A DNA stretch of 64,000 nt from Vreelandella hamiltonii (GCF_014651775.1 NZ_BMXN01000001.1:124001-188000); one strand, 5' to 3'. Shown: positions 1 through 9,591, numbered from the stretch's first letter. Made by a program: numbers and translations. Notes: generated from the letters alone by a model not told the origin.

Positions 1-453
1 TTTGAACCATTTGGCGAGGTGCTCGATGCGCGTACCTCGCCATCGTTTCCGATCAACGCAGGGCGTACCCAGCGGCATCACGATCTGGCGCGGGTCGAGA
101 CGCTGGGCGACAACCCGCGCACCCTGGTGAGCATCTTTGTCAGCCAGCCGGTGTCGCTGCCGTTGACGCTGACGTTTCTGGAACGCCACCCGCTGGGCAG
201 CCAGGCCTTCATGCCGCTGCACGAAGAGCGTTTCATCGTGGTGGTCGCCCCGCCCGGCGACACCATCGCGCCCCAGGACGTTCGGGCCTTCGTGACGGAT
301 GGCCGCCAGGGGGTGAACTACCGAGCAGGCACCTGGCACGCCATTCAGTCGGTGCTGGAGCGTGAAGGCGAGTTTCTCGTGGTGGACCGCGGTGGAGATG
401 GCAACAACTGTGACGAGTACCCGCTGTCCTTGTGCGTGCACGTGGCGCCGTAA
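1..453 (+). CDS. allA: Ureidoglycolate lyase, 3' part (5' end outside window)
   Basis: The frame is open from base 1 and runs 150 codons to TAA at 451-453, so the true start lies upstream. The protein has the AllA family core: [14 protein letters not shown] near the left edge, [14 protein letters not shown], a [10 protein letters not shown] segment and the terminal [16 protein letters not shown]. AllA converts ureidoglycolate to glyoxylate and urea, the last step of allantoin and purine breakdown in the cytoplasm. Only roughly the first 15-20 residues of a usual ~165-residue protein seem to be missing. Other allantoin genes are presumably upstream and cannot be seen. Confidence 0.9.
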   Translation, partial: FEPFGEVLDARTSPSFPINAGRTQRHHDLARVETLGDNPRTLVSIFVSQPVSLPLTLTFLERHPLGSQAFMPLHEERFIVVVAPPGDTIAPQDVRAFVTDGRQGVNYRAGTWHAIQSVLEREGEFLVVDRGGDGNNCDEYPLSLCVHVAP

Positions 454-551
454 TTGCCGACATTGGCCGTTGCAACAAGTACATGCGAGTGTCATCTTGC
501 TTGGGGTATGCTGATACGCGAACATTTCCTCTTTTACTGGTCAGGACATTT

Positions 552-2036
552 ATGAGCACAAACACCCATATCCCCCTTCGTCGTACCAAGATCGTCGCTA
601 CCCTTGGCCCTGCCAGTGACCGCGAAGGCGTACTGGAGGCCATGCTGAAGGCAGGGGTGGATGTGGTGCGCTTGAACTTTTCGCACGGCACGGCCGACGA
701 CCATCGCCGTCGCCTGGCCCGAGTGCGTGAGATTGCTGCCCAACTGGGCCGCAGCGTAGCGGCGCTGGGCGACCTGCAAGGCCCCAAGATCCGCGTTGCC
801 CGTTTCAAGGAGGGCGCCGTGTATCTGGAAGAGGGCCAGGACTTCGTGCTCGACATGGCCATGGACAGCGATGCTGGTACTCAGCAGGGCGTCGGTTGCG
901 ACTACAAGACCCTGGCCGATGACGTCACGGCCGGCGACCGCCTGCTGCTGGACGATGGCCGTGTGGTGCTGGACGTGACCCGTGTCGAAGGCAAGCAGGT
1001 ACACACCCAGGTGGTCGTGGGGGGCAAGCTCTCCAACCACAAGGGGATCAACAAGCAGGGGGGAGGCCTCTCCGCGCCGGCCTTGACCGAAAAAGACAAG
1101 GCCGACCTGAAAACGGCGGTGGAGATCGGCGTCGATTACCTGGCGATTTCGTTCCCGCGCTCGGCAGAAGACATGCGTGAAGCACGTCGGCTGCTGGGCG
1201 AGGAAGGCAAGGAGATTGGTCTGGTGGCCAAGGTCGAGCGTGCCGAGGCCGTGGCCGACGAGGCGACGCTGGATGGCATCATCGAAGCCTCTGAAGCGGT
1301 CATGGTGGCGCGTGGTGACCTGGGCGTGGAAATTGGCGATGCCAAGCTGGTCGGTGTGCAGAAACGCATGATCAAGCGCGCCCGTTCGCTCAACCGGGCC
1401 GTGATCACGGCGACCCAAATGATGGAAAGCATGATTTCTGCGCCGCTGCCCACCCGAGCAGAAGTGTTCGACGTGGCCAACGCCGTGCTGGATGGCAGCG
1501 ATGCCGTGATGCTGTCGGCAGAAACGGCGGCGGGCGACTACCCGCTGGAAACCGTCGAGGCCATGGCGCGCGTGTGCCTGGGAGCCGAGCGGGAGCGGGT
1601 GGCGCAAGAGTCCGGGCACCGTATTCATGAAGGCTTTACCCGTCCGGATGAAACCATTGCGCTGTCGGCCATGTACGCTGCCAACCACATGACAGGGGTA
1701 GCGGCGATTGCCTGTATGACGGCGTCTGGCTATACGCCGCTCATCGCATCGCGGATTCGCTCCGGTCTGCCCATCGTGGGCCTGGCACACAACCCCATCG
1801 CTCAGCGTCGCATGGCGCTTTATCGCGGCGTGGTATCGCTGCCTTTCGATACCTCCGAGATGAGCGCCACCGAGCTGAATGACCAAGCGTTGACCCTGCT
1901 GGTCAAGCAAGGGGTTGCCAAGCTGGGTGACCACGTCATCCTCACCCGCGGCGACCACATGAATGCTCACGGTGGCACCAACACCATGAAGGTGATGGTG
2001 ATTAACGAGCAGCATGTGGAAAGTGCCCAGGCCTAA
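552..2036 (+). CDS. pyk: Pyruvate kinase
   Basis: Encodes a 494-residue pyruvate kinase, which makes pyruvate and ATP from phosphoenolpyruvate and ADP at the end of glycolysis. The N-terminus [14 protein letters not shown], the barrel segment [11 protein letters not shown], the [14 protein letters not shown] strand, the catalytic-loop [12 protein letters not shown] and the ATQMMESM helix are all present, followed by a C-terminal allosteric domain. The length fits the PykA (type II) group. I chose ATG 552 because AGGA sits 5-6 bases upstream; longer in-frame extension to 432 lacks family similarity. modA begins at its very 3' end. Confidence 0.95.
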   Translation: MSTNTHIPLRRTKIVATLGPASDREGVLEAMLKAGVDVVRLNFSHGTADDHRRRLARVREIAAQLGRSVAALGDLQGPKIRVARFKEGAVYLEEGQDFVLDMAMDSDAGTQQGVGCDYKTLADDVTAGDRLLLDDGRVVLDVTRVEGKQVHTQVVVGGKLSNHKGINKQGGGLSAPALTEKDKADLKTAVEIGVDYLAISFPRSAEDMREARRLLGEEGKEIGLVAKVERAEAVADEATLDGIIEASEAVMVARGDLGVEIGDAKLVGVQKRMIKRARSLNRAVITATQMMESMISAPLPTRAEVFDVANAVLDGSDAVMLSAETAAGDYPLETVEAMARVCLGAERERVAQESGHRIHEGFTRPDETIALSAMYAANHMTGVAAIACMTASGYTPLIASRIRSGLPIVGLAHNPIAQRRMALYRGVVSLPFDTSEMSATELNDQALTLLVKQGVAKLGDHVILTRGDHMNAHGGTNTMKVMVINEQHVESAQA

Positions 2037-2808
2037 GCGCATGCGTTGGCTGCTGTGCCTTGGTTGCCTGCTGCTGGGTGCGCCTGCCATGGCAGGCGCA
2101 CCCATCGTAGCGGCGGCCTCCAGTCTGCACTTCTTTTTGGAAGAGGCTTCTGAACGGTTTACCCAGCAAACCGGGCATACGCTGCGCCTCAACCTGGGCT
2201 CCTCCGGTAACTTCCGCCGTCAGATCGCCCAGGGGGCGCCCTTCGAGCTGTTTCTTTCCGCCGATGAGGGCTTCGTGCAAGCGCTCTACCGGGAAGGGCA
2301 CGTCGTGGATGAAGGTGTGATCTATGCACGCGGGCGGCTGGCCTGGGTACAGCCTGTCGGCCGCTATCCTCCGCCCGATGCACAGGCGCCCCTGGCCGGC
2401 GTGGAAGACGCCGTGGCCGCGTTGCAGAATGGCCAGCGCCTGCGGATTGCCATGGCCAGCCCCGAGCATGCACCGTATGGCGTGGCCGCCCAGCAAGTGC
2501 TGGAAAGGGCAGGGCTCTGGGAGGCCAGTCGCCCGCTGCGCATACAGGGGGAAAACGTTTCCCAGGCGATGCAGTTTGCGCTGTCCGACGACGCAAGGGG
2601 CGGGCTGGTGGCCTATTCGCTGGTGCTGGCGCCTGGGCTGGCGGCCCGTAGCGAAAGCGTGCTGATCCCCGAAGCGTGGCACACGCCGCTGACTCAGCGC
2701 ATGGTGCTGACCCCTCACGCCGGAGAAGCCGCCCAGGCCTTCTATGGCTGGCTGCAACAGCCCGAGGCCCAGGCCCTCTTTCGCGCCTACGGCTTCAGTA
2801 CCGAGTGA
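2014..2808 (+). CDS. modA: Molybdate ABC transporter, periplasmic binding protein
   Basis: A 264-residue type 2 periplasmic binding protein for molybdate (possibly tungstate). It starts with a signal peptide ending near GAPAMA and continues with the ModA hallmarks [30 protein letters not shown] and [13 protein letters not shown]. The start is uncertain: ATG 2014 overlaps pyk by 23 bases and has a weak ACGAG upstream, while ATG 2041 gives a shorter signal with only one Arg in its n-region. The TGA stop overlaps the modB ATG (TGATG), which implies translational coupling. Position in a modABC order supports the call over other PBP2 ligands. Confidence 0.9.
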   Translation: MWKVPRPKRMRWLLCLGCLLLGAPAMAGAPIVAAASSLHFFLEEASERFTQQTGHTLRLNLGSSGNFRRQIAQGAPFELFLSADEGFVQALYREGHVVDEGVIYARGRLAWVQPVGRYPPPDAQAPLAGVEDAVAALQNGQRLRIAMASPEHAPYGVAAQQVLERAGLWEASRPLRIQGENVSQAMQFALSDDARGGLVAYSLVLAPGLAARSESVLIPEAWHTPLTQRMVLTPHAGEAAQAFYGWLQQPEAQALFRAYGFSTE

Positions 2809-3476
2809 TGGACTGGACGGCGCTGGGGGTCTCGCTGCGGCTGGCGGCGTTGACGAGCCTGCTGCTGGTGCCACTGGGCATCTGGTGCGGGCGGTGGCTG
2901 GCCACGGCCCGGTTTCGTGGCAAGGGCGTCTGCGAAGCGCTGATTGCCCTGCCTCTGGTGCTGCCGCCCACGGTGCTGGGCTTCTATCTGCTGCAGCAGT
3001 TTGGTCGCGATGCGCCGCTGGGCAGCGCCTGGGCAGCGCTCACCGGCAGCGGCCTCAACTTTACCTTCACCGGGATTCTGCTGGCCTCTTTGATTGCCAA
3101 CCTGCCGTTTGCCATTCAGCCCATTCAGCGGGCCTTTGAGCATGTGCCCGTGCATTTGCGCGAAGCGGCCTGGTGCAGCGGGCTAAGCCCCTGGCAGACC
3201 CTGTGGCGTATCGAACTGCCGCTGGTGTGGCCAGGCATCCTGTCGGCGACCGCGCTGACCTTTGCCCATACGCTGGGGGAGTTTGGCGTGATTCTGTTGG
3301 TGGGCGGCGCCATCGATGGCGAAACCCGAACGCTCTCCATTGCCATTTATGACCGAGTACAGGCCTTCGACGAGCAGGGCGCGGCCACCATGTCGGCGCT
3401 GTTGCTGGCCATCTCGCTGGCTACGTTGGGGCTGGTCTACGGGTTGGCGGGCAGGCGCAGGTGGGCACGTGGCTGA
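2808..3476 (+). CDS. modB: Molybdate ABC transporter, permease
   Basis: A 222-residue inner-membrane permease of the ModB/CysT type. It has about five hydrophobic segments and the cytoplasmic EAA loop, seen as LREAAWCSGLSPWQTLWRI followed by ELPLVWPGIL and GEFGVILLVGG. It would form the membrane channel with ModC. The start ATG at 2808 shares its A with the modA stop; an upstream in-frame extension runs through modA coding sequence and is not family-like. The 3' end overlaps the modC start by 8 bases. Confidence 0.92.
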   Translation: MDWTALGVSLRLAALTSLLLVPLGIWCGRWLATARFRGKGVCEALIALPLVLPPTVLGFYLLQQFGRDAPLGSAWAALTGSGLNFTFTGILLASLIANLPFAIQPIQRAFEHVPVHLREAAWCSGLSPWQTLWRIELPLVWPGILSATALTFAHTLGEFGVILLVGGAIDGETRTLSIAIYDRVQAFDEQGAATMSALLLAISLATLGLVYGLAGRRRWARG

Positions 3477-4575
3477 TTTGACGGTGTCCGTGCATCAGGC
3501 GGGGCCCATCCCCTTGAACGCCAGCTTCCGCTGCGCGCCGGGGGAGTTGCTGGCGCTGGTGGGACCATCAGGCAGCGGCAAGACCACGCTGTTGCGCGCC
3601 ATTGCCGGGCTCTACCATCCTGCCCAGGGCCACATCAGCTGCGCCGGTGAGCGGTGGCTTTCGGCCGGGCAGGGGCCGCGCCAGGCACTGACACCCCAGC
3701 AGCGCAAAGTGGGCATGGTCTTTCAGGACTATGCGCTGTTCCCACACCTGACCGCGCAGCAGAACGTCCAGATTGCCATGGGGCACCTCCCCCCAGTGGC
3801 AAGACCCGCACGCGCCGCACAATGGCTGGCCCAGGTGCGCCTGGAAGGGCTGGAGAACCGCTACCCCAGCCAGCTTTCGGGAGGGCAGCGTCAGCGGGTT
3901 GCCCTGGCGCGAGCACTGGCACGAGAGCCCCGTGTGCTGCTGCTGGACGAACCTTTTTCTGCGGTCGATCAGGTCACTCGGCGCCGTTTGCAGCGGGAGC
4001 TTGCGCTGTTGCGTCAGCAAATTGCCATCCCCATCGTGCTGGTCACCCACGACCTCGAAGAAGCGACGGCTTTGGCCGACCAGATCTGTGTGCTGCACAA
4101 CGGCACCAGCTTGCAGCAGGGCGGCCCGGAGCGGCTGTTTCGCCAGCCTGACACGCCCCTGGTGGCGCGTTTGCTCGACCGCCACAATGTCTTTCAGGGG
4201 CAGGTGGTCAACACGGCCAGCGGGCCACGGCTGCAGTGGGGCGAGTGGTGGCTGGAAGTCGCTCGCGGCCTCGAACACTGCTCGGCGGGGGAGACCGTGA
4301 CCTGGTATCTGCCGCCGTCGGATATCGTCTTGCACCGGCGCGGGCGGCCCTCCCAGGGGGAGCGCGAAAACCCGGTGACGGCCACGGTGAGTGAAATGGT
4401 GGTGCTGGGCAGCATGACCTCGGTTTCGCTGCGCGTTTCGCATGGGGATATGCTACGTTTCGATATCGCTACCCACGCGGCCAAACGCAACCAGCTGGCG
4501 TTGGGGGAGCCTGTGACCGTCTCGCTGCTGGCCGAGGGAATCCATCTCATGACCTCGCCGCAGGCCACTGTATAG
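3469..4575 (+). CDS. modC: Molybdate ABC transporter, ATP-binding protein
   Basis: A 368-residue ABC ATPase that energises molybdate uptake. Walker A is GPSGSGKTT (about residues 31-39), the Q-loop is VFQDYALFPHL, the signature is LSGGQRQRVALARAL, Walker B is LLLDEPF and the H-loop is LVTHDLEE. A C-terminal TOBE-like region (about 290-365) is typical of ModC and binds oxyanion. I chose GTG 3469, which gives the normal MADLTVSVHQ start and overlaps the modB stop (GTGGCTGA). The next gene starts 16 bases downstream, so the operon may extend into the DUF192 gene. Confidence 0.92.
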   Translation: MADLTVSVHQAGPIPLNASFRCAPGELLALVGPSGSGKTTLLRAIAGLYHPAQGHISCAGERWLSAGQGPRQALTPQQRKVGMVFQDYALFPHLTAQQNVQIAMGHLPPVARPARAAQWLAQVRLEGLENRYPSQLSGGQRQRVALARALAREPRVLLLDEPFSAVDQVTRRRLQRELALLRQQIAIPIVLVTHDLEEATALADQICVLHNGTSLQQGGPERLFRQPDTPLVARLLDRHNVFQGQVVNTASGPRLQWGEWWLEVARGLEHCSAGETVTWYLPPSDIVLHRRGRPSQGERENPVTATVSEMVVLGSMTSVSLRVSHGDMLRFDIATHAAKRNQLALGEPVTVSLLAEGIHLMTSPQATV

Positions 4576-4591
4576 GAAGAAGGAATCTGTC

Positions 4592-5113
4592 ATGACCCTG
4601 TCCCGCCGCCAACTGCTGAAAACCACCCTGGGGGTCTCCCTGGCGAGCTGCCTGCCGCTGTCGCTCGTGACCGCCATGGCCGCCGAGTCGGCCATGGTCG
4701 ATACCCTGCCGCTGGCGATTCACAGCGAGGGCGGGCCGCATCGTCTGGAAGTGGAAGTGGCCGAAACGGTCGCCCAGCGCCAGCGTGGGCTGATGGGACG
4801 TGAGCACTTGCCAACCTCACGCGGCATGCTGTTCCGCTTCGAGAGCGAACAGCCTGCAGGCAATGCGTTCTGGATGTATCGCACGCTGATCCCGTTGGAT
4901 ATCGCTTACATCGATGACCAAGGCCGCATCGTGGCGATCAATACCATGCAGCCCTGTGAGTCCAGCACCCCGCGTGAGTGCCCCTCCTACCCCGCCGGCG
5001 TGGCCTACCATGCCGCCCTGGAAGTAAACGCTGGCTACTTTGCCGAGCGTGGCATCCAGGTAGGCGACTGCGTTTCCGTGCCTGCGCTGGCCGGCTTCTG
5101 CCGCCCGGAGTAA
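4592..5113 (+). CDS. DUF192 family exported protein with Tat-like signal
   Basis: A 173-residue DUF192 protein. The core is seen in ETVAQRQRGLMGREHLP, GMLFRFESEQP, FWMYRTLIPLDIAYID and ALEVNAGYFAERGI. The function of the family is not settled. The N-terminus LSRRQLLKTTLG resembles a twin-arginine signal and is followed by LASC, which fits a lipobox, so the product may be a Tat-exported lipoprotein. The start at ATG 4592 is preceded by GGAAGAAGGA. It follows modC by 16 bases, so co-transcription is likely, although no functional link to molybdate is proven. Confidence 0.85.
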   Translation: MTLSRRQLLKTTLGVSLASCLPLSLVTAMAAESAMVDTLPLAIHSEGGPHRLEVEVAETVAQRQRGLMGREHLPTSRGMLFRFESEQPAGNAFWMYRTLIPLDIAYIDDQGRIVAINTMQPCESSTPRECPSYPAGVAYHAALEVNAGYFAERGIQVGDCVSVPALAGFCRPE

Positions 5114-5309
5114 CCCCGCATACCAGCCAGCAGTGAGTGAAGACGCTGCGGCGAAAGTCGATGGCCAAAAGCAGCGGCCAGCGCTTCCCTTCACTCGGTG
5201 AGCGCCTACAATGGGGTGTCGCTGGCGGGGCTTTCCCGTATGGCGCGGAGCGCCCGCCAGATCACGGCGTTCTTCACGACTCATAAAAATGAAAAAAGGA
5301 TCGATAACA

Positions 5310-6320
5310 ATGACGCTGACACGCTCCATGGCTCGTTTGACCGCTGGCTTGGCCGGTGCTGCACTGCTTTCCGCTGCTTTTTCTGCACAGGCGCGTGAAC
5401 TCTCTGTCTCCACCGTGCTGTCCGATGCCTTCCCCTGGGGGCAGGCCGCCGAAAAATGGGCAGAGCTGGTGGAAGAGCGCAGTGGCGGTGAACTGACGCT
5501 GCGGGTATACCCCAACTCCCAGCTGGTCTCCGGTGACCAGACCCGCGAGTTTTCCGCCATGCGCTCCGGGTTGATCGATGCGGCCGTCGGTTCGACCATC
5601 AACTGGTCGCCGCAAGTGCCGGAGCTCAATCTGTTCTCCTTGCCGTTCCTGATTCCTGACGAAGCCGCCGTGGACGCCGTGACTGGCGGTGAAGCGGGTG
5701 ACATGGTCTTCGAGGCCATCGAGTCGCGTGGCGTCATGCCGTTGGCCTGGGGGGAAAACGGCTTTCGTCAGGTGTCCAACTCCCGTGGCCCCATCAGCCA
5801 GCCGGATGATCTCGACGGCCTGAAAATTCGCGTGGTGGGCTCGCCCCTGTTCCAGGACACGTTCTCGGCACTGGGCGCAGACCCGACCCAAATGAGCTGG
5901 ACCGACGCTCAGCCTGCGTTGACCACCGGCGCGGTCGATGGCCAGGAAAATCCGCTGTCGGTGTTCGACGTGGCGCGCATCGACCAGGTGGGCCAGGCGC
6001 ATTTGACGCTGTGGAACTACATGAACGACCCGCTGATTTTTGCGGTGAACCAGCAAGTGTGGCGTACGCTCAGCGAAGAGCAGCAGACGATGCTGCGTGA
6101 AACCGCGCAGGAAGCCGGGGCGTGGGAGATCGCCATGACCCGCGAGCAGGAGCATGAGCGGCTGGCCGCCATCCAGGAACGCGGGGTCACCGTGACCGAG
6201 CTGACCGACGAGCAGTACCAGGCGTTCGTGGAGGCGACCCAGTCCGTCCATGAAAAGTGGGTGCCCCGCATCGGCGAAGCCTTGGTAGAGGCTGCGCAAG
6301 CGGCAATCGACGCACGCTGA
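5310..6320 (+). CDS. dctP: TRAP transporter solute-binding protein (DctP family)
   Basis: A 336-residue periplasmic receptor that delivers an organic acid to the DctQM membrane parts. A signal peptide ends near FSAQA; the mature part begins RELSVSTVLSDAFPWGQAAEKW. The typical middle signature KIRVVGSPLFQDTFSALGA and the DGQENPLSVF segment are present. I chose ATG 5310 because AAAGGA lies 9 bases upstream; ATG 5289 is a weaker alternative. A TACAAT-like hexamer at 5207-5212 may be part of its promoter. The ligand cannot be read from sequence. Confidence 0.92.
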   Translation: MTLTRSMARLTAGLAGAALLSAAFSAQARELSVSTVLSDAFPWGQAAEKWAELVEERSGGELTLRVYPNSQLVSGDQTREFSAMRSGLIDAAVGSTINWSPQVPELNLFSLPFLIPDEAAVDAVTGGEAGDMVFEAIESRGVMPLAWGENGFRQVSNSRGPISQPDDLDGLKIRVVGSPLFQDTFSALGADPTQMSWTDAQPALTTGAVDGQENPLSVFDVARIDQVGQAHLTLWNYMNDPLIFAVNQQVWRTLSEEQQTMLRETAQEAGAWEIAMTREQEHERLAAIQERGVTVTELTDEQYQAFVEATQSVHEKWVPRIGEALVEAAQAAIDAR

Positions 6321-6336
6321 TATTTCGCTAGCCGCT

Positions 6337-6358
6337 GCCGCCGCTCCCGAGCGGCGGC
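6337..6358 (+). promoter_or_regulatory. GC-rich hairpin between receptor and permease genes of the DctPQM operon
   Basis: GCCGCCGCTC is followed by CC and its exact complement GAGCGGCGGC (closing effectively as a 9-bp stem with a 4-base loop). An alternative pairing joins TAGCCGC (6329) with GCGGCTA (6354). There is no run of T after it, so a full terminator is unlikely. It sits 16 bases after dctP and just before the dctQ ribosome-binding site. It is probably a 3'-end stabiliser or partial attenuator that raises receptor over permease. Confidence 0.7.
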
Positions 6359-6376
6359 TATTTGTGTGAGGTTGCC

Positions 6377-6856
6377 ATGAAAGGCCTTCCTGATGCCCGG
6401 CCCGAACGCTGGCTGGGCGCCCTGGCGTTGATCATCATCTCGCTGATCAGCCTGGGGAACGTCATCACGCGTTACATTACCGGCGGCTCTTTCTCGTTTA
6501 CCGAAGAGTTCTCGGTGTTTCTGCTGGTGGTGCTGACCTTTGCGGGCGCCTCCGTCGCCTTGCGCCACGACCGGCATATTCGCCTGGGCTTTCTGGAGCG
6601 CGCCTTGCCTCCAAAGTGGCGGGGTGTCCTGATCCTGTTTCAGGCGCTGTGTGGCTTGACGGTGCTTGCGTTGATTACCTGGTACGCTGGCAAGCTGGCC
6701 TGGCAGGAACGAGAGTGGCAATCGCTTTCTCCCGGGTTGGGGTTGCCTCAATGGTGGTACTTGGCCTGGTTGCCAGTACTGACGCTGGCCATGAGCTGGC
6801 GATTGGTGCAACAGACCCGGGCGCGCTTGAAAGGGGAGTTTCCTCATGACGCCTGA
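6377..6856 (+). CDS. dctQ: TRAP transporter small permease (DctQ family)
   Basis: A 159-residue membrane protein with four hydrophobic segments: residues about 15-35, 50-65, 90-110 and 125-145. The family signature FTEEFSVFLLVVLTFAGASVALR followed by DRHIRLGFLE is clear. It forms the small subunit of the Na+-driven TRAP carrier and pairs with DctM. ATG 6377 has GTGAGG 6 bases upstream. The 3' end overlaps dctM by 11 bases. Confidence 0.92.
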   Translation: MKGLPDARPERWLGALALIIISLISLGNVITRYITGGSFSFTEEFSVFLLVVLTFAGASVALRHDRHIRLGFLERALPPKWRGVLILFQALCGLTVLALITWYAGKLAWQEREWQSLSPGLGLPQWWYLAWLPVLTLAMSWRLVQQTRARLKGEFPHDA

Positions 6857-8147
6857 TATCTGGATGATTCTGGCGTTCGCGGGCCTGCTGATTGCCGGTG
6901 TGCCGGTGGCCTTCTCACTGGCGCTGGCCGGTTCTGTGGGCATTGTCGCGGGTCTCTCGCCCGACATGCTGGCGACCCTGGGCACCAACACCTATAACAG
7001 CATCGCCAAGTACCCGCTGATCGCCATTCCGCTGTTCATATTGACCGGGCTCATTTTTGAGCGGGCAGGGGTCGCGCTGCGTCTGGTGCGCTTTGCTCAG
7101 GCCTTGATTGGCCCGCGCCATGGCGGCCTGGCGCTGGTGGCCGTGCTGGTGTGCATGATCATGGGCGGCATGAGCGGCTCGGGCCCGGCCGATGCTGCCG
7201 CCGTGGCCATGGTCATGCTGCCCAGCATGACCAAAGCGGGCTACCCGAAGCCGTTTTCTGCCACGCTGATTGCTGCCTCTGCGTCGACCGCGATTCTGAT
7301 CCCCCCTTCGGTAGCGCTGATTCTTTACTCCATCGTCGTGCCGGGAGTGGACCTGCGGGCACTCTTTGCCGCTGGCCTTTTTCCAGGCGTGCTGGCCGGG
7401 TTGGCACTGCTGGTACCCGCCATGCTGGTCGCCAAGCGCTACGGCTGGGAGGGCACCCCGGTGGAGGGAGCCGAGCAACTGACCGTGCGCGGCACCTTTC
7501 GTGACGCCTTGCCTGCCCTGTTTGCGCCGATCTTGATACTTGGTGGCCTGCGTTCAGGCTTGTTCACGCCTACCGAGGCCGCCGTCGTGGCCGTGGCCTA
7601 CGGGGCGCTGGTGGGGCTGCTGCTGACCCGTGAGCTGACGCTGCGTGATTTATGGGAGCTGCTGGGCGAAGCCGCGATCATTTCGGGGGTGGTCATGCTG
7701 ATCATTGCCCTGGCCGGTATCTTCGCCTGGGCAGGCACCATGCTGGGCACGTTCCGTCACATGGCCGAGTGGATCATCGGTTTGACGGATAACGGCGTCC
7801 TGCTGCTGATACTGGTGATGCTGGCCGTCCTGGTGGCGGGCATGCTGCTGGATGCGATCTCCATTTATCTGATCATGATGCCGATTCTGATTCCGGTGAT
7901 GCAGCATTTCGAGTGGAACCCGGTATGGTTCGGCATTCTGCTGGCCATGAATATCGCCATTGGTCAGTTCACTCCGCCCGTGGCGGTCAACCTCATGGTG
8001 ACCACCGAAGTCGCCAAGATTCGTCTGGAGCATACGATAGGCTGGGCAATGCTGTTCGTGCTGGCCATGGGCTGCGCGCTGGCACTGGTTGCCATTTTCC
8101 CGAGTATTGCCCTGTGGCTACCCCAGGTGCTGGGCTACAACGTTTGA
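6846..8147 (+). CDS. dctM: TRAP transporter large permease (DctM family)
   Basis: A 433-residue, about 12-segment membrane protein, the ion-coupled transport subunit of the TRAP carrier. Family motifs include the N-terminal GLLIAGVPVAFSLALAG, MIMGGMSGSGPADAAAVA and GMLLDAISIYLIMMPILIPV, with TPPVAVNLMV near the end. ATG 6846 lies within the dctQ 3' end and has GGGGAG upstream, so translation is probably coupled. Together with dctP and dctQ this is a complete DctPQM set. Confidence 0.93.
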   Translation: MTPDIWMILAFAGLLIAGVPVAFSLALAGSVGIVAGLSPDMLATLGTNTYNSIAKYPLIAIPLFILTGLIFERAGVALRLVRFAQALIGPRHGGLALVAVLVCMIMGGMSGSGPADAAAVAMVMLPSMTKAGYPKPFSATLIAASASTAILIPPSVALILYSIVVPGVDLRALFAAGLFPGVLAGLALLVPAMLVAKRYGWEGTPVEGAEQLTVRGTFRDALPALFAPILILGGLRSGLFTPTEAAVVAVAYGALVGLLLTRELTLRDLWELLGEAAIISGVVMLIIALAGIFAWAGTMLGTFRHMAEWIIGLTDNGVLLLILVMLAVLVAGMLLDAISIYLIMMPILIPVMQHFEWNPVWFGILLAMNIAIGQFTPPVAVNLMVTTEVAKIRLEHTIGWAMLFVLAMGCALALVAIFPSIALWLPQVLGYNV

Positions 8148-8610
8148 TGCATGGGTAATCGGGTCAGCCGGGTTGGGATACCCTATGCAAAAATGGTATG
8201 GCTGGGAGAGGCATGTTTAACGGTGACTAAACGTTACATATGCGCAAACCCCGCTAAACTTATTCCTCAGTGGCGTCTCGTGGCAACGCGTAGCAGCCCA
8301 GCCTTCGAGAGAGGCACTCGCTGCAGGGTTGCCCTCGACATCCAGGGGGTGTCTACTTGCGCGGCATGCTCAGCGGGTGCTTAGGGGCGGAAAAAACGTC
8401 TCCTGTAGCCGCAGCGGCAAGCATGAAATAGCGGCGAGCTTCGCCAAGTGGTTTTTTTTTCGCTAAAGTAGTCACCGTCGGCAGTAATTGCCGAGGTCGA
8501 TAACAGACTGTCTTGACAACGTTTTGCAACCGTAGCACCTGAAGGGAACCGTTCTGCAGGTGGTTGCAAGGCGCATAACGCTCACAACATCAAGATAAAG
8601 AGGTGTATTC
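8148..8610. other. 463-bp intergenic region before the TAXI-TRAP operon
   Basis: I see no gene here. A short stem GGCGA/TCGCC (near 8433-8445) followed by a run of nine T's (8452-8460) could be a weak terminator for dctM. A TTGACA hexamer at 8513-8518 could be a -35 box, but no good -10 lies at the standard distance. The last 85 bases hold the inverted repeat listed separately and the AAAGAGG ribosome-binding site of the next gene. Confidence 0.5.
8526..8567 (+). repeat. Imperfect inverted repeat upstream of the TAXI receptor gene
   Basis: GCAAC-CGTAG-CACCTG on the left can pair with CAGGTG-GTTGC on the right (11 pairs, a 5-base bulge, 15-base loop). It lies just after the TTGACA hexamer, so it is either a 5' leader structure or an operator. 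Function is inference. Confidence 0.4.
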
Positions 8611-9591
8611 ATGAAACGCCATGTATTTTCTACTGCGGCCTTCTCGGGCGCGTTCATTGCTGCGGCTTCCTTCGCTTCTCCGGCGGTAGCTCAGGATCGC
8701 TACATCACCATCGGTACCGGTGGCCAAACGGGCGTTTACTACGTCGTCGGTCAGTCGGTGTGCCGTATGGTCAACCGTGGCAGCGATGAGCACAACATTC
8801 GTTGTAACGCACCGTCCACCGGCGGCTCCGTTGCCAACGTCAACGGCATGAAGAGCGGCGAGCTGGACATGGGCGTTGTCCAGTCGGACGTTCAGTACCG
8901 TGCTTACAACGGTGAAGCCAACTTCGAAGAAGAAGGCGCGTGGGAAGACATGCGTGCGCTCTTCACCATGCATGGCGAGCCGCTGACCGTGGTTGCCCGT
9001 GCCGACTCCGGCATTCAAAGCATCACCGACTTCCCCGGCAAGCGCGTCAACATCGGTAACCCCGGTTCAGGCCAGCGCAATACCATGGACGTGGTGATGG
9101 ATGCGTTTGGCTGGGACGAGAGCACCTTCGCTCTGGCCTCGCAGCTGGACGCTGCCGAGCAGGCGGCTGCACTGTCTGACAACAACATCGATGCCATGGT
9201 GTACGTGGTAGGCCACCCGAACGGCTCTATCCAGGAAGCCACCACCACTATCGATGCGCGTCTGGTATCGGTCACTGGCGATGAAATCGACAGCCTGATC
9301 GAAGAGTACCCCTACTACACCCGTTCCGTGATCCCGGGCGGCCTCTACCGTGGTAACGACGAAGACGTCGAAACCTTCGGTGTGGCAGCGACCTTCGTGT
9401 CTTCCACGGCAGTAGATGAAGAGGTGGCCTACGAAACGGTCAAGGCCGTGTTCGAGAACTTCGATCGCTTCAAGCGTCTGCACCCGGCGTTCGAAAACCT
9501 GAACGAAGAAGACATGATCTCCGACGGTCTGACGGCGCCGCTGCACGATGGCGCAGCACGTTACTACCGTGAGCGTGGCTGGATCGAATAA
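8611..9591 (+). CDS. TAXI-family TRAP transporter solute-binding protein
   Basis: A 326-residue periplasmic receptor. The signal peptide ends near SPAVAQ, and the mature start RYITIGTGGQTGVYYVVGQS is the standard TAXI opening. Further family features are TGGSVANVNGMKSGELDMG, VQSDVQYRAYNG and GSGQRNTMDVVMDAFGW. TAXI receptors feed fused TRAP permeases, as here. ATG 8611 has AAAGAGG about 8 bases upstream. The ligand is unknown; glutamate and related acids are reported for some family members. Confidence 0.92.
   Translation: MKRHVFSTAAFSGAFIAAASFASPAVAQDRYITIGTGGQTGVYYVVGQSVCRMVNRGSDEHNIRCNAPSTGGSVANVNGMKSGELDMGVVQSDVQYRAYNGEANFEEEGAWEDMRALFTMHGEPLTVVARADSGIQSITDFPGKRVNIGNPGSGQRNTMDVVMDAFGWDESTFALASQLDAAEQAAALSDNNIDAMVYVVGHPNGSIQEATTTIDARLVSVTGDEIDSLIEEYPYYTRSVIPGGLYRGNDEDVETFGVAATFVSSTAVDEEVAYETVKAVFENFDRFKRLHPAFENLNEEDMISDGLTAPLHDGAARYYRERGWIE

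Noticed and set aside
534-2192. Long open frame on the minus strand across pyruvate kinase
   Set aside because: It is antisense to a clear pyk gene and its translation has no family-like motifs; high GC gives long antisense frames here.
8513-8540. Standard sigma-70 promoter for the TAXI operon at TTGACA 8513
   Set aside because: The -35 box is good but no acceptable -10 is found at 16-18 bases, so I did not list it as a promoter.
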